DNA of 40,925 nucleotides from a virus. The notes under the pieces were generated by a model. That model was given only the letters and a program-made list of their open reading frames with translations, was not told where the DNA came from and made no database searches. Every line of letters starts with the position of its first letter. Position 1 is the stretch's first letter. The DNA lies in the IMG/VR virus record IMGVR_UViG_3300032050_000306, positions 1-40,925 of that record. One strand, given 5' to 3'. The translations under genes and the position numbers were made by a program. Of the stretch, positions 30,754-39,460 are shown piece after piece.

Positions 30754-32361
30754 CTAAAATGAAACTAGTATTCTAATTTGTTCTGTTTGATCATCATCTC
30801 TTTCAATAGCAGTGTTATTTCTAACATAAAGAACATCGCCACTAAATGCTTGTATTTCTGGTTCTTGTATGGCAAATACCTCAACAGAAATTGTTGAATT
30901 ATCAACTTCACTATAGCTCTTTAGTTCTGCATTATCTGATATGGTTCCGCTAGTGTTATTTATCCAGATTTGACTAGAACTTTCATCCCAGAATGCTATT
31001 GTACCGACGAATGTGGCTGCAGCATAAGATGGACCTTGATAGACTTTATCATTCAAATAAAACCTACCAAGACCAAGTGTTGTTGATGTTGTTACAATAT
31101 ACGTTGCAATGTAACTTGAATCGTTTCCGATCGCACCACCATCAGTTTCTCTAACATTCTTAAGTAGAGAAATTTGTCTGTATTTGAAGTTTTCTTGATC
31201 ATTTTCTGTTGGGAAATTCCCACCAACAGTTCCATCAAGTTCAACTGATAGCATTAAATGTGTGGCGCCAAGTTCAACATCGACATTTGATCCATGACCA
31301 CCACGAGGACTGATAACGGCGATTAAATTAGCATTCGCCCCAGTTCCTGTTGCTTGTATCGTTGCGTTTGTATATCCAGAACCACCATCCAAAATATTTA
31401 CGCCAACAATAACACCGCTCACAACATTTGCTGTTACGTTCGCGCCAGTTCCATCGCCAACGATTGATATAATATTTGCTGAGGGTGACGTTCCACCAGA
31501 AACATAACCAGTCCCACCATTCACGATATCAATGATGTCTATTCTGCCGTTGACTGCAGCATCACCTACAATCTCATCATTGATTACAGGCATCCACTGA
31601 GAATCGAAAAACTTTTCTTTCAGACCAGAAGGAATCGTATACAGATATTTCCATCGATATCCATCTGACGTTTGAATGTATGCGTTTTCTGGTAATTGCC
31701 CACCAATATCAATTTCTGGCATAACAGTTGATTCTTCGCCGCCATTATTAAACATACACTTGAAGACTTGGTCTCTGGTATTTCTCACATAAAATTTATT
31801 TGCATACTGAGGATATAAATTCTCAACTATATTATAGGTGTTTTGAGTATATGTGTAATCAAACGAACTATTCACCATAAGATGACGATTATTTGTGATC
31901 GAAACAATTTCTTTTCTGACCTTTGGTACATTGATGCCATCACCGTCGATTAAAATAATATCTCCAATACTCAGGTTCGATGTAAAATATGTGTCTGCGC
32001 TACCAACAACATTCATGGTTGATATCGTTGCAGAAACATTCGCTGGAAGTTGAGTTTTGGACTCGTAAGTAAACAACTCAGCTTTTTCAGTGTATTCAGT
32101 ATAGACGGTATTATTTGACCAGTCAACTCTAGGCGCAACTAAATTGATATCAGCACCATTTACCTTCTTAACAGAAACAAGGTTCTTGTATACGTCATTA
32201 AGAGCATCAACAGTTTCCATTGAATCGGAAATCAACACATCACTCTGTGGCCATTCTGTCGATTTGCCAATACCAACATAAGTGTTTGATTCAAGCGTAA
32301 TGGCTTCTTCATACTCTTTAGCCATATAAACTCTATTTTGTATGGTGCTTAGGCTCTTCAT
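30754..32361 (-). CDS. 8: Baseplate wedge protein gp8, enlarged
   Basis: T4 gp8 (334 residues) is a baseplate wedge subunit. This 535-residue protein keeps gp8 signposts in order: YVGIGKSTEWP (T4 has FGRSEPW), APRVDW (T4 has IPRRDW), a cysteine-containing segment VFKCMFNNGG, then SDGYRWKYLYTIP (T4 has GDGYVWEYLFEIP), YRQISLLKN, and the end DDQTEQIRILVSF (T4 has DQTEEINILFTF). The extra length comes mainly from an inserted Gly-rich beta region (about 265-350). It contains GGTGYVSGG and GGSGYTNATI units, like those in gp6 and the gp7-position protein. The insert probably adds an exposed domain to the wedge. Confidence 0.88.
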   Translation of the reverse strand: MKSLSTIQNRVYMAKEYEEAITLESNTYVGIGKSTEWPQSDVLISDSMETVDALNDVYKNLVSVKKVNGADINLVAPRVDWSNNTVYTEYTEKAELFTYESKTQLPANVSATISTMNVVGSADTYFTSNLSIGDIILIDGDGINVPKVRKEIVSITNNRHLMVNSSFDYTYTQNTYNIVENLYPQYANKFYVRNTRDQVFKCMFNNGGEESTVMPEIDIGGQLPENAYIQTSDGYRWKYLYTIPSGLKEKFFDSQWMPVINDEIVGDAAVNGRIDIIDIVNGGTGYVSGGTSPSANIISIVGDGTGANVTANVVSGVIVGVNILDGGSGYTNATIQATGTGANANLIAVISPRGGHGSNVDVELGATHLMLSVELDGTVGGNFPTENDQENFKYRQISLLKNVRETDGGAIGNDSSYIATYIVTTSTTLGLGRFYLNDKVYQGPSYAAATFVGTIAFWDESSSQIWINNTSGTISDNAELKSYSEVDNSTISVEVFAIQEPEIQAFSGDVLYVRNNTAIERDDDQTEQIRILVSF

Positions 32362-32372
32362 TAAATCTACTC

Positions 32373-32861
32373 TTAAATTTGTTTAAGTATCTCGAAAGAA
32401 ACATTATCGAAGTATGGGTAAACAGCATAACTCACCAGATTTGCGTTTGCCGTGAATGTCGCAGAAGAAGTATTTATTGTGTATGTCTTCCCGCTTCCGC
32501 TCAATATTTTTCCAGTGATTATGCTGGAATCGAATTCGAATTTCACAATATCATTTGCCGCAAGGTTCAAAGTATATGTATTTGATGTGAATGTAATCGT
32601 GTTAGAATTATATGGGACGTTAATATATCCATCACCATAGAATTTTGTATTACTTTCCAAAGTCAATAATGAAGACGTATTGACATTTACAACAAGTTTA
32701 ACTTGTTTTCTGCTTTCAACATCATTATTTAAAATGATAATGTCATTGCTCGAGATGCTTGATGTGAAATTCACAGAAAACCCAACAGCATTTCCTGTTA
32801 TATTTAATGGATCTAAAGTGACAGTCCCAGTTATCGCTGTATTCTTAGTAAAAATTTTCAT
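32373..32861 (-). CDS. Small beta-rich virion protein, unknown
   Basis: This 162-residue protein is almost entirely short Thr/Ser/Asn-rich beta strands with few charges and no cysteine. I do not recognise its family. Phrases such as SSNDIIILNND and AANDIVKFEFD suggest two or three similar beta units of about 45 residues. It overlaps the gp7-position gene by 4 bases and lies 11 bases ahead of gp8, so it is translated with baseplate wedge proteins. A small wedge or linker subunit is likely by position only. It has no membrane segment or signal peptide. Confidence 0.65.
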   Translation of the reverse strand: MKIFTKNTAITGTVTLDPLNITGNAVGFSVNFTSSISSNDIIILNNDVESRKQVKLVVNVNTSSLLTLESNTKFYGDGYINVPYNSNTITFTSNTYTLNLAANDIVKFEFDSSIITGKILSGSGKTYTINTSSATFTANANLVSYAVYPYFDNVSFEILKQI

Positions 32862-35068
32862 GAGAAAGTAAATCCTGTAGTTATCACATCAACAACTTTC
32901 TTTGTACCCAATGCTTTCGTCCCGATTGGGTGTAGAATATCCAATAATGCTTGTTTATATGTGTTTAGTGACTGTTCCGTCACAACAACATATGAGAAGT
33001 TATGATATTTTCTGGAGTCTTGCAACTTTTTATCCGAACTCAGGAATCCATCAGTATTTAGATAGTATCCATCATAGTTAATCAAACCATTTAGGAATTC
33101 AGCGTTCGCACGCGCGAGACCATTACCATAAGTTGTTTCTGATGTTACATCAACATTATATTCTGGTGATGCGTCGGTTGCAGTTATTATTAAATTCGCA
33201 GAAGTATCTAGATTGCCATTGTAATTATAAACCCTCAGAACGCCACTTGATGATATGTATTGATCAACATTTGCTCTAAATGTTGGAGAGGATAAATCGC
33301 CTTGATAGACCATTTGTTTTTCAACAAAGGTGACGATTGGATCGTCAATCACAGCAATTCCAATATCTTTTACTTTAAGAGAAACCACTGGTGTATCAAC
33401 ATAACCACTACCTCTACTCAATAATCTGAAGTTTCTAATTCTACCAACATCTTCTACAGTAGAAACTATTTCGTCACCTTCGCCATATCGATATGCAAGT
33501 AGACTTGCCCCAGTTCCTGCAGCTGATGCATAAACATTATTTTTATTTCTGACAACCAATTCTACAGAACCTTTTGGTCCAGTGTATCCTTCACCGCCAG
33601 AAACCAACGTCAAAGAATTAATCTTACCAGTTCCATCAACTGTGAACGTGATATCAGCACCATATCCGCCACCACCATTTCTATTTACATAGATTTTATC
33701 TGTGCTTGTACTGTATCCAGTCCCACCAGTTACAATCTGAACATTCGCTATTTTACCAAGACTGAGAATTGCTTGCCTTGATGATTCCCAGGCAGTTCTG
33801 TTTGATGGTGTATCTTCGCCAGCAAAGAAAATATCATTGAAATAATTTTCTGAATTTGATGTATCATAAAAAGAATTGACGTCAATAGTTGGAATCTCAG
33901 TATACTTTGACCCAGGAGATCTGATTTTAACTTTGGAAATTGTTCCAACATTCGTCGTATCATAATCAAACGCCAGATTTAATGATGTTGTTATACTTGC
34001 TGATGTTAAATTTGGAAATCCATATGATGCTGCATCTAACTGAATTGATGCATATTGATCAATCGAATCAATGTTGTACTTGAATGAAACTTCGTCGATA
34101 ACTTCAATAACTTCAACAATAGCATCTACAACATCACCACGAGCAACATCAAATGCAGCTGGAATAATATCAACTTCAGTATTTGGTTTTACTCTAAAAC
34201 CAAACCCACCTTTTGCTACTGCAACTGTTTGTATTCTACCATCAGTAACTTCGTTAACAATTGCTCTTGCTTCAATTGTTGATATCGCTGGATTATCAGA
34301 TAATCCACCAATTAAAACTACAGGATCTCCTGTCTTATATTTTAATCCTCGATATCTTGGATTTATGCGCATGTTTGATAGTGCGCCAATGATTCTTTCT
34401 GATAGTAAAATGCCTTGTTCACCATTATCATCGACATAAGTAACGTCAAGTAACTCTCCATTGTTGAATGCCTTTCGAACATTCGAAACATAGATCTCAA
34501 TAATTTCTGCACCAGTTCCAACGTCAATTGTTCTGTATGCCCCTTCAATAACGCAAGATGCTTTCGATAATCTTCCGACCGCCAATCGCTTAACAATTGA
34601 ACTCAGATCAAAACTCGATGGTGTATTTTCAACTGTCAGTCTGAGTGTTCTTGGAATTCTCCACTTACCATCAGATGCTCTGAGAATATTTTCTTTTGGT
34701 AGTACAATCTCAATGTCTTCGTTGTAAAGAATTCTGAATAGAAACTTTAAGGATTCAATGCTTCCCTTTTTAGCATAAAAATCATTGATCGTTTTGATCA
34801 ACTTGGCTTTGTCGTTGATCAAATCTTCAGGAAAATATGGTAGAAACTTTTTACTGAAGTATTGAATGAACTCTGAAGATGTTTTATCAACATCAGCGTA
34901 AGACAAAAGATTTCTGGTCTCAGCTGTTATTCCATTTTCTTCTTCTAACCATTCATAATATGCTTTTACGAATGCAACAAATTTTCCATAATTGTTGTCT
35001 AAATCGTCCCGAATAAATTCAGGAAGTTGATTCTTTACAATAAATGATATTGGATTAGATGTTGACAT
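32858..35068 (-). CDS. Baseplate wedge structural protein at the gp7 position
   Basis: This 736-residue protein lies between gp6 and gp8, where T4 has gp7, but I see no clear sequence match to T4 gp7 (1032 residues). The N-terminal 120 residues are helical and resemble tail-protein-I-like openings: VKAYYEWLEEENG, then YFSKKFLPYFPEDL and FYAKKGSIESLKFLFRILY. The rest is beta-rich and holds several copies of a Gly-Tyr motif (GGTGYSTSTDKIYV, GGEGYTGPKGSVELV, GSGYVDTPVVSLKV). The last 60 residues are helical (LNTYKQALLDILHPIGTKAL). A wedge role is inferred from order and coupling: one shared base with gp6 and a 4-base overlap with the next gene. Confidence 0.7.
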   Translation of the reverse strand: MSTSNPISFIVKNQLPEFIRDDLDNNYGKFVAFVKAYYEWLEEENGITAETRNLLSYADVDKTSSEFIQYFSKKFLPYFPEDLINDKAKLIKTINDFYAKKGSIESLKFLFRILYNEDIEIVLPKENILRASDGKWRIPRTLRLTVENTPSSFDLSSIVKRLAVGRLSKASCVIEGAYRTIDVGTGAEIIEIYVSNVRKAFNNGELLDVTYVDDNGEQGILLSERIIGALSNMRINPRYRGLKYKTGDPVVLIGGLSDNPAISTIEARAIVNEVTDGRIQTVAVAKGGFGFRVKPNTEVDIIPAAFDVARGDVVDAIVEVIEVIDEVSFKYNIDSIDQYASIQLDAASYGFPNLTSASITTSLNLAFDYDTTNVGTISKVKIRSPGSKYTEIPTIDVNSFYDTSNSENYFNDIFFAGEDTPSNRTAWESSRQAILSLGKIANVQIVTGGTGYSTSTDKIYVNRNGGGGYGADITFTVDGTGKINSLTLVSGGEGYTGPKGSVELVVRNKNNVYASAAGTGASLLAYRYGEGDEIVSTVEDVGRIRNFRLLSRGSGYVDTPVVSLKVKDIGIAVIDDPIVTFVEKQMVYQGDLSSPTFRANVDQYISSSGVLRVYNYNGNLDTSANLIITATDASPEYNVDVTSETTYGNGLARANAEFLNGLINYDGYYLNTDGFLSSDKKLQDSRKYHNFSYVVVTEQSLNTYKQALLDILHPIGTKALGTKKVVDVITTGFTFS

Positions 35069-37116
35069 CAGTCAGAAACACTCAAGTTAACTGTAACAGC
35101 ACCTGGATCAAACTGGTCCAAAGTTGTTAGAGACTGCCTTTGACTCTTAAATGTCAGAGATTTCGGTTTGGCATTAAACCTCAAGAATCCTTCTGGGTCA
35201 TCAATTGATATTGGATTTAGATTTAAAATTGAAACGCGACCTGAATCGTAATTTATAATTCCAGCGTTTTCGTTTAGAACAGTTTTAATATCATTATCGT
35301 TGTAATAATATGATCTTAGCCTCCCAGTTCTGCCTTGAATAATTGCTGTCAATTCAGCCCCTGTTCCACCGCCACCAGTAATTTCTATTGTTGCAGTTGT
35401 ATACCCAGTGCCAGGCTCAACAACTCGGACACTTTTAAATTTTCTATTAACAATTACAGCTTCAACTTTTGCTCCAATACCATCGCCAATTACAGTTAGA
35501 ACTGGTGTTGATGTGTAATTTCTACCAGACAATGCGACTTGAACTTCTTCCACGCCAGTAAAGGATTCGGGGACTTCTTCAATATAGCATGTTCTAAGAG
35601 CACCAGATACATCTAATTGTGTAAACCCTGGAGTGCTATACATTCTTTCGGTCGCAGATGTACATCGTTCTAATTCTGTGCCATACTCAAGAACATAATC
35701 TTTAGCAACGTTCAATGTAACTGGAATTCTTTTCTGAATGTATAAATCAACAGTTGAATTGATGATTGATGTGTCAGAATCATCAATCAACCTCAATAGT
35801 CTTGATGCTTTGAATGATGAATTGAACGTGTTTAGATATAGATTGGAAAAATTCTGGACTGCATTTTTTATTGTCGTTACAATTTGACCTGCGTTCCTTG
35901 ACGTTAATCTTGGATCGTAGGTCGCTTGAACTTGTAGTAGAAGATAATTGTAATCGACGTCAACGAATTGCGGAGTAACTGTCATCACACTGATTGGTTT
36001 CAATACAGTGTTAATTAGGTAATCTTTTTCTGCCTGAGTTACTTCAAATCCTAGTTTTGGTTTTGCTGTGACAAATACCTTACCGTAAATTGGTGGTATA
36101 TTTTCTTCGCCACCCCATACATTTACTGCATCGAAAAATGGATATTTGCGATTAATCAACGCAATGTAATCGTTCTTTGTTACTGCTCGATTGTTTGACA
36201 GATATTTTTTCGGCGCATTAAATTTAACATCATCAATGGTTTCGCGCTCACTTCCTGCAGCAGATTTCATCGATGTTGTTACAGCAACAGTAGATCCTGA
36301 TAAAACAGAACCAGAAAGTCTAAAGTTTTCAATGTCGTTCGCATCTGCGCCATTTGTAACGATATAAGAAACAATTACTATGTTTCCGTTGTCAAGTTTG
36401 TTTCCAAGAACTCCATCCCCAAAATAAATTCTGTATCTACCAGCGTCACCTTCCTCAAGATAATATATTTCTGAATTTGTTGCAACTTCTGTTGCATCAT
36501 CGGCAAGAACGTATGTTCTTTGCGTTGTTTCTGTTGAAGATTTCTGAATTGTTACTTGTAGAGTTGACGTATCAATCAACGCATCAGGAAGTTCAAATAT
36601 TTGTTTTGGGTTGATTAAATCGTTAACGGTAAAAACATAACTTGCTGGATTTCCCTCTTTAATTGTAACATTGGTAAAATTAAACAACAACCCGCTGTTT
36701 GATGTTGTCACTTCATCGACAGAAAGAAACTCAAAAGATTGTCCATCAACAGATTGACTTGTGAATCGAGTAAATCTTGGAATGGTTAGGATTGTTGTTG
36801 AATCAGAAACCGATTTAGTCACCGCGACGTTTACTGTTGCGGTTGCTGATGTTGTTGATCTTGGTGTATACCCGAGAAGTTTAGCGTGAGAAACGACAGA
36901 CTGACGAAGCGCAGCCGAATCCATAAACATTTCATTCGCAATCATATTCAAGTAAAACGAATTATAATGAGTATTGTATGCGAGAACATCGAGAAGAATG
37001 TTTAACGCAGAACCTTCGAAATCATAACCATCAAATTCTTCTTGATTTCTAAGGTAATCTTTAAGACTACTCTTAATCGCATCAAAGTCTAATTCAGAAA
37101 CTGAGAGTTTTTCCAT
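35068..37116 (-). CDS. 6: Baseplate wedge protein gp6 (baseplate J-like)
   Basis: This 682-residue protein (T4 gp6 is 660) dimerises to form the continuous inner ring of the baseplate wedges. The N-terminus carries the typical gp6 pattern: a helix, then FEGSALNILLDVLAYNTHY and SAALRQSVVSHAKLLGYTPR (about 30-85). This is followed by the beta-rich baseplate J-type core with an RIYFGDGVLG motif near residue 230 and KKYLSNNRAVTKNDY near 310. Near residues 540-600 are two units of a Gly-rich strand motif (GRNYTSTPVLTVIGDGIGA, then GTGYTTATIEITGGGGTGA). The same motif recurs in neighbouring baseplate proteins here. The stop and the next start share one base (TGATG). Confidence 0.92.
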   Translation of the reverse strand: MEKLSVSELDFDAIKSSLKDYLRNQEEFDGYDFEGSALNILLDVLAYNTHYNSFYLNMIANEMFMDSAALRQSVVSHAKLLGYTPRSTTSATATVNVAVTKSVSDSTTILTIPRFTRFTSQSVDGQSFEFLSVDEVTTSNSGLLFNFTNVTIKEGNPASYVFTVNDLINPKQIFELPDALIDTSTLQVTIQKSSTETTQRTYVLADDATEVATNSEIYYLEEGDAGRYRIYFGDGVLGNKLDNGNIVIVSYIVTNGADANDIENFRLSGSVLSGSTVAVTTSMKSAAGSERETIDDVKFNAPKKYLSNNRAVTKNDYIALINRKYPFFDAVNVWGGEENIPPIYGKVFVTAKPKLGFEVTQAEKDYLINTVLKPISVMTVTPQFVDVDYNYLLLQVQATYDPRLTSRNAGQIVTTIKNAVQNFSNLYLNTFNSSFKASRLLRLIDDSDTSIINSTVDLYIQKRIPVTLNVAKDYVLEYGTELERCTSATERMYSTPGFTQLDVSGALRTCYIEEVPESFTGVEEVQVALSGRNYTSTPVLTVIGDGIGAKVEAVIVNRKFKSVRVVEPGTGYTTATIEITGGGGTGAELTAIIQGRTGRLRSYYYNDNDIKTVLNENAGIINYDSGRVSILNLNPISIDDPEGFLRFNAKPKSLTFKSQRQSLTTLDQFDPGAVTVNLSVSD

Positions 37117-37509
37117 TTATCGTAGTCTCTCTAGAAATATTGTTGTTTGTATTGGTTCTGGGAGATTTAACAAAAAGAATTCTATGGTAATATCATAACC
37201 ATTGTTATCAAAATTTTCAACAACATCAATACTTCTGAGTTGAACCCTTGGCTCAAAGTTTGTTATCACATCTTCAATCTCTTTAGCGATAATATTGGCT
37301 GTAATTGGATCCATTGGTTCGAACAGCATCTTTCGAACATTGCCACCAATTTCTGGGTGAAATGGTTTTTCATAGTGCGAGAGTAGCACAAGATTCTTGA
37401 CTGATTGAATAACGGCATTGTAACCAGTCTTTTTGTTTACATCGTTTTTTATTGGATGTTTGGTGAATGCCAGATCCAAATCTTTATAAATTCTAGCTTG
37501 ATTTTCCAT
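37117..37509 (-). CDS. 25: Baseplate wedge protein gp25
   Basis: This 130-residue protein (T4 gp25 is 132) belongs to the GPW/gp25 family. The family forms the core of the baseplate wedge and the inner ring that contacts the sheath. The family core is visible: a short N-terminal strand region with DLDLAF, a helix with GYNAVIQSVKNLVLLS, then the hallmark PFHPEIGGNVRKMLFEP (about 66-82). A helix follows (ITANIIAKEIEDVITNFEP), and the end is beta-rich (ITIEFFLLN). It has its own late promoter just upstream, and its stop is directly followed by the gp6 start (TAAATG). gp25 followed by gp6 is the T4 order. Confidence 0.95.
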   Translation of the reverse strand: MENQARIYKDLDLAFTKHPIKNDVNKKTGYNAVIQSVKNLVLLSHYEKPFHPEIGGNVRKMLFEPMDPITANIIAKEIEDVITNFEPRVQLRSIDVVENFDNNGYDITIEFFLLNLPEPIQTTIFLERLR

Positions 37510-37534
37510 GTATTCTACAGGTTTACCATCTTAG

Positions 37535-37542
37535 TATTTATA
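37535..37542 (-). promoter_or_regulatory. T4-type late promoter ahead of gene 25
   Basis: The minus strand reads TATAAATA, the exact T4 late promoter octamer read by a gp55-type late sigma factor. It sits 26 bases upstream of the gp25 start codon. The TAA inside it (37540-37538) is also the stop codon of the gp5-type gene. It should drive the baseplate wedge operon late in infection. Confidence 0.8.
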
Positions 37543-39460
37543 TGAGGGTGATAGGATAGCCAGAAACTTGACTCGCTTTCTCTGTGAGTTTTTTCTGTAG
37601 TTCCGATCCTAACTTGTTTTTGATATCTGCAAGGTTTACATCTGGTAAAGATCCAAACGCTTTGTTAATGTTATCGCCACTCAAAGAAGACATCACAGAT
37701 CTTAATTGTGGTGGTGCGAGTGATGTTAACGTATCGCGTATCTTATCTTCAGCTAATCCTTTGAAGAGTTTATCTACATCTTTCCCAGTTGCTTGTGTTA
37801 TGAGATTGGTCAATTTACCAGAATCTAAATTATTGGCTAAGTCTTTAATTTTTCCAACGGGCAATTTATCTACAAATTGAGAAATGATACCATCAGAACC
37901 TGGAACACCAACTTCGGATAAGAGTTTATCTGTTAACATGTTTGCCGAAAGAGGCGTTAATCCACTAACCATTGATGCTAAACCGAGCGGACTAATCCCA
38001 CCAACAAGAGAAGCAACACCAAATTCACCACCCAAAGAACTGACAATATTCCCAACATCAAAACTGGTTGCAGTTTCCAGTAGTGTATCTAATTGAGCAA
38101 CATCTAGTTGACCGAGTAAAGATTGAACATCAGTTAATGCAGTTAAATCGCCAACAGCAGCTTCAACCTGAGCCATGGCTTCGTTAACTTGAGCCAATAT
38201 TTCAGAAGCTCCTGGTATAAGTGCTGCGAAATCTTCAATCCCAGTCGGGAGCGCTGGAACTGCAGGAAGTTCAGGTATTGAGAATCCACCACCACTTGAT
38301 CCGACACCACTTGCTGAAATTTTACCAGCAACAGCCATCTTAGATGCTTTGATTGTTGATTGTGATGTAATTGAAGTTGATGTTCCGCTGATTGCCATTG
38401 AACCACTTGATGAAACACGCGTGGAAGATGTTCCGCTTAATGACGCAGTTCCTTTGGACGAAACGCTGACCTCAGTTCCACCACTCATTGACGTTTTCTT
38501 TTTGGCATCAACTTTAACATCATCAGAAGAAGAAACCTTAAAGTCTTTACCAGAAGACATCTTGCTTTCACCAGCAACCTTCAACTCAAAATCTCCACCA
38601 ACATCAATCTTGAGGTTGCCAGCAACTTTAATCGTGCAATCTTTATCCACGCTTACAATAGCTTTACCCATAACATATACAAAATCATCTGCCATGACTA
38701 TGGTGTAGTTATCTTTGACGATCTCTTCGACTTTGGTTCCGCTTGGTTGTATTTCAAACATCGTACCAGATCTGTGCGCCAACTCAACCCTTTCGGCACC
38801 AGGAGTATCATCAAGTTCAAATGAATGCCCCGATTCAGTTTCTGTGGCTCTATTGTATGGATAAACTGGATTGTATGATGGTGCTGGGGTTGTGTATTTT
38901 GTTTTTCCAGAACTGGGAATTGTGATTGGTCCTCTTTCTATTCTGGATGTAACAACATGAGTTTCATTTGGTTTATTTCTGGCAAGAGCGCTGACGCTTG
39001 GATTATTGAAGTCTCTTTCTTTTGGATATGTTTCTGGTGTTTCTTCTGTTATTTTAGATCCACCACCGCTGCGGCTGTAAGATCTTGCTGTTACTTTCTT
39101 TGGTGCTGCAGCAAGTTTAGCTGCATCTCGAATATCGCCAAATCCAATATCAGCTGGACTTTTACCAACTGCATAAGTTGGAACGATGCCGAGGATTAAT
39201 GGAACCTGAGCATTCCTACCATCAGCAAAAAAACCAAAAACCATGTCACCTTCTTTTGCCATTGAAGTGGCGCCACCATTTAACGCATTGATTGGAACTG
39301 CCCAAGGGAGATCATCAGAAGGAATATCACCGAGACTTGGGCTGTGCCAGCCATATACTCTAACTTGACAACGATTCATTTCTAATGGATCGTTTCTGGA
39401 TTCTACAACGCCCATCCACCAAACGAACCCATCCAACCCTGCGTAATTCTTATCCATCAT
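37538..39460 (-). CDS. 5: Baseplate central spike / hub protein, gp5-like, without lysozyme domain
   Basis: This 640-residue protein opens with the gp5 OB-fold domain (about 8-105: GFVWWMGVVESRNDPLE, then RCQVRVYGWH, MVFGFFADG and PLILGIVP). A proline-rich linker follows. Then comes the gp5 C-terminal region (about 207-245: SGHSFELDDTPGAERVELAH) and a repetitive beta-helix of short Ser/Lys/Gly/Val units (about 250-370) that would form the needle. T4 gp5 (575 residues) carries a lysozyme domain between these parts; here only a linker is present, so the spike should puncture but not digest peptidoglycan. The last 265 residues are Ala/Leu-rich, probably helical, and have no T4 counterpart that I recognise. 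The TAA stop lies inside the late promoter of the next gene. Confidence 0.88.
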   Translation of the reverse strand: MMDKNYAGLDGFVWWMGVVESRNDPLEMNRCQVRVYGWHSPSLGDIPSDDLPWAVPINALNGGATSMAKEGDMVFGFFADGRNAQVPLILGIVPTYAVGKSPADIGFGDIRDAAKLAAAPKKVTARSYSRSGGGSKITEETPETYPKERDFNNPSVSALARNKPNETHVVTSRIERGPITIPSSGKTKYTTPAPSYNPVYPYNRATETESGHSFELDDTPGAERVELAHRSGTMFEIQPSGTKVEEIVKDNYTIVMADDFVYVMGKAIVSVDKDCTIKVAGNLKIDVGGDFELKVAGESKMSSGKDFKVSSSDDVKVDAKKKTSMSGGTEVSVSSKGTASLSGTSSTRVSSSGSMAISGTSTSITSQSTIKASKMAVAGKISASGVGSSGGGFSIPELPAVPALPTGIEDFAALIPGASEILAQVNEAMAQVEAAVGDLTALTDVQSLLGQLDVAQLDTLLETATSFDVGNIVSSLGGEFGVASLVGGISPLGLASMVSGLTPLSANMLTDKLLSEVGVPGSDGIISQFVDKLPVGKIKDLANNLDSGKLTNLITQATGKDVDKLFKGLAEDKIRDTLTSLAPPQLRSVMSSLSGDNINKAFGSLPDVNLADIKNKLGSELQKKLTEKASQVSGYPITLI

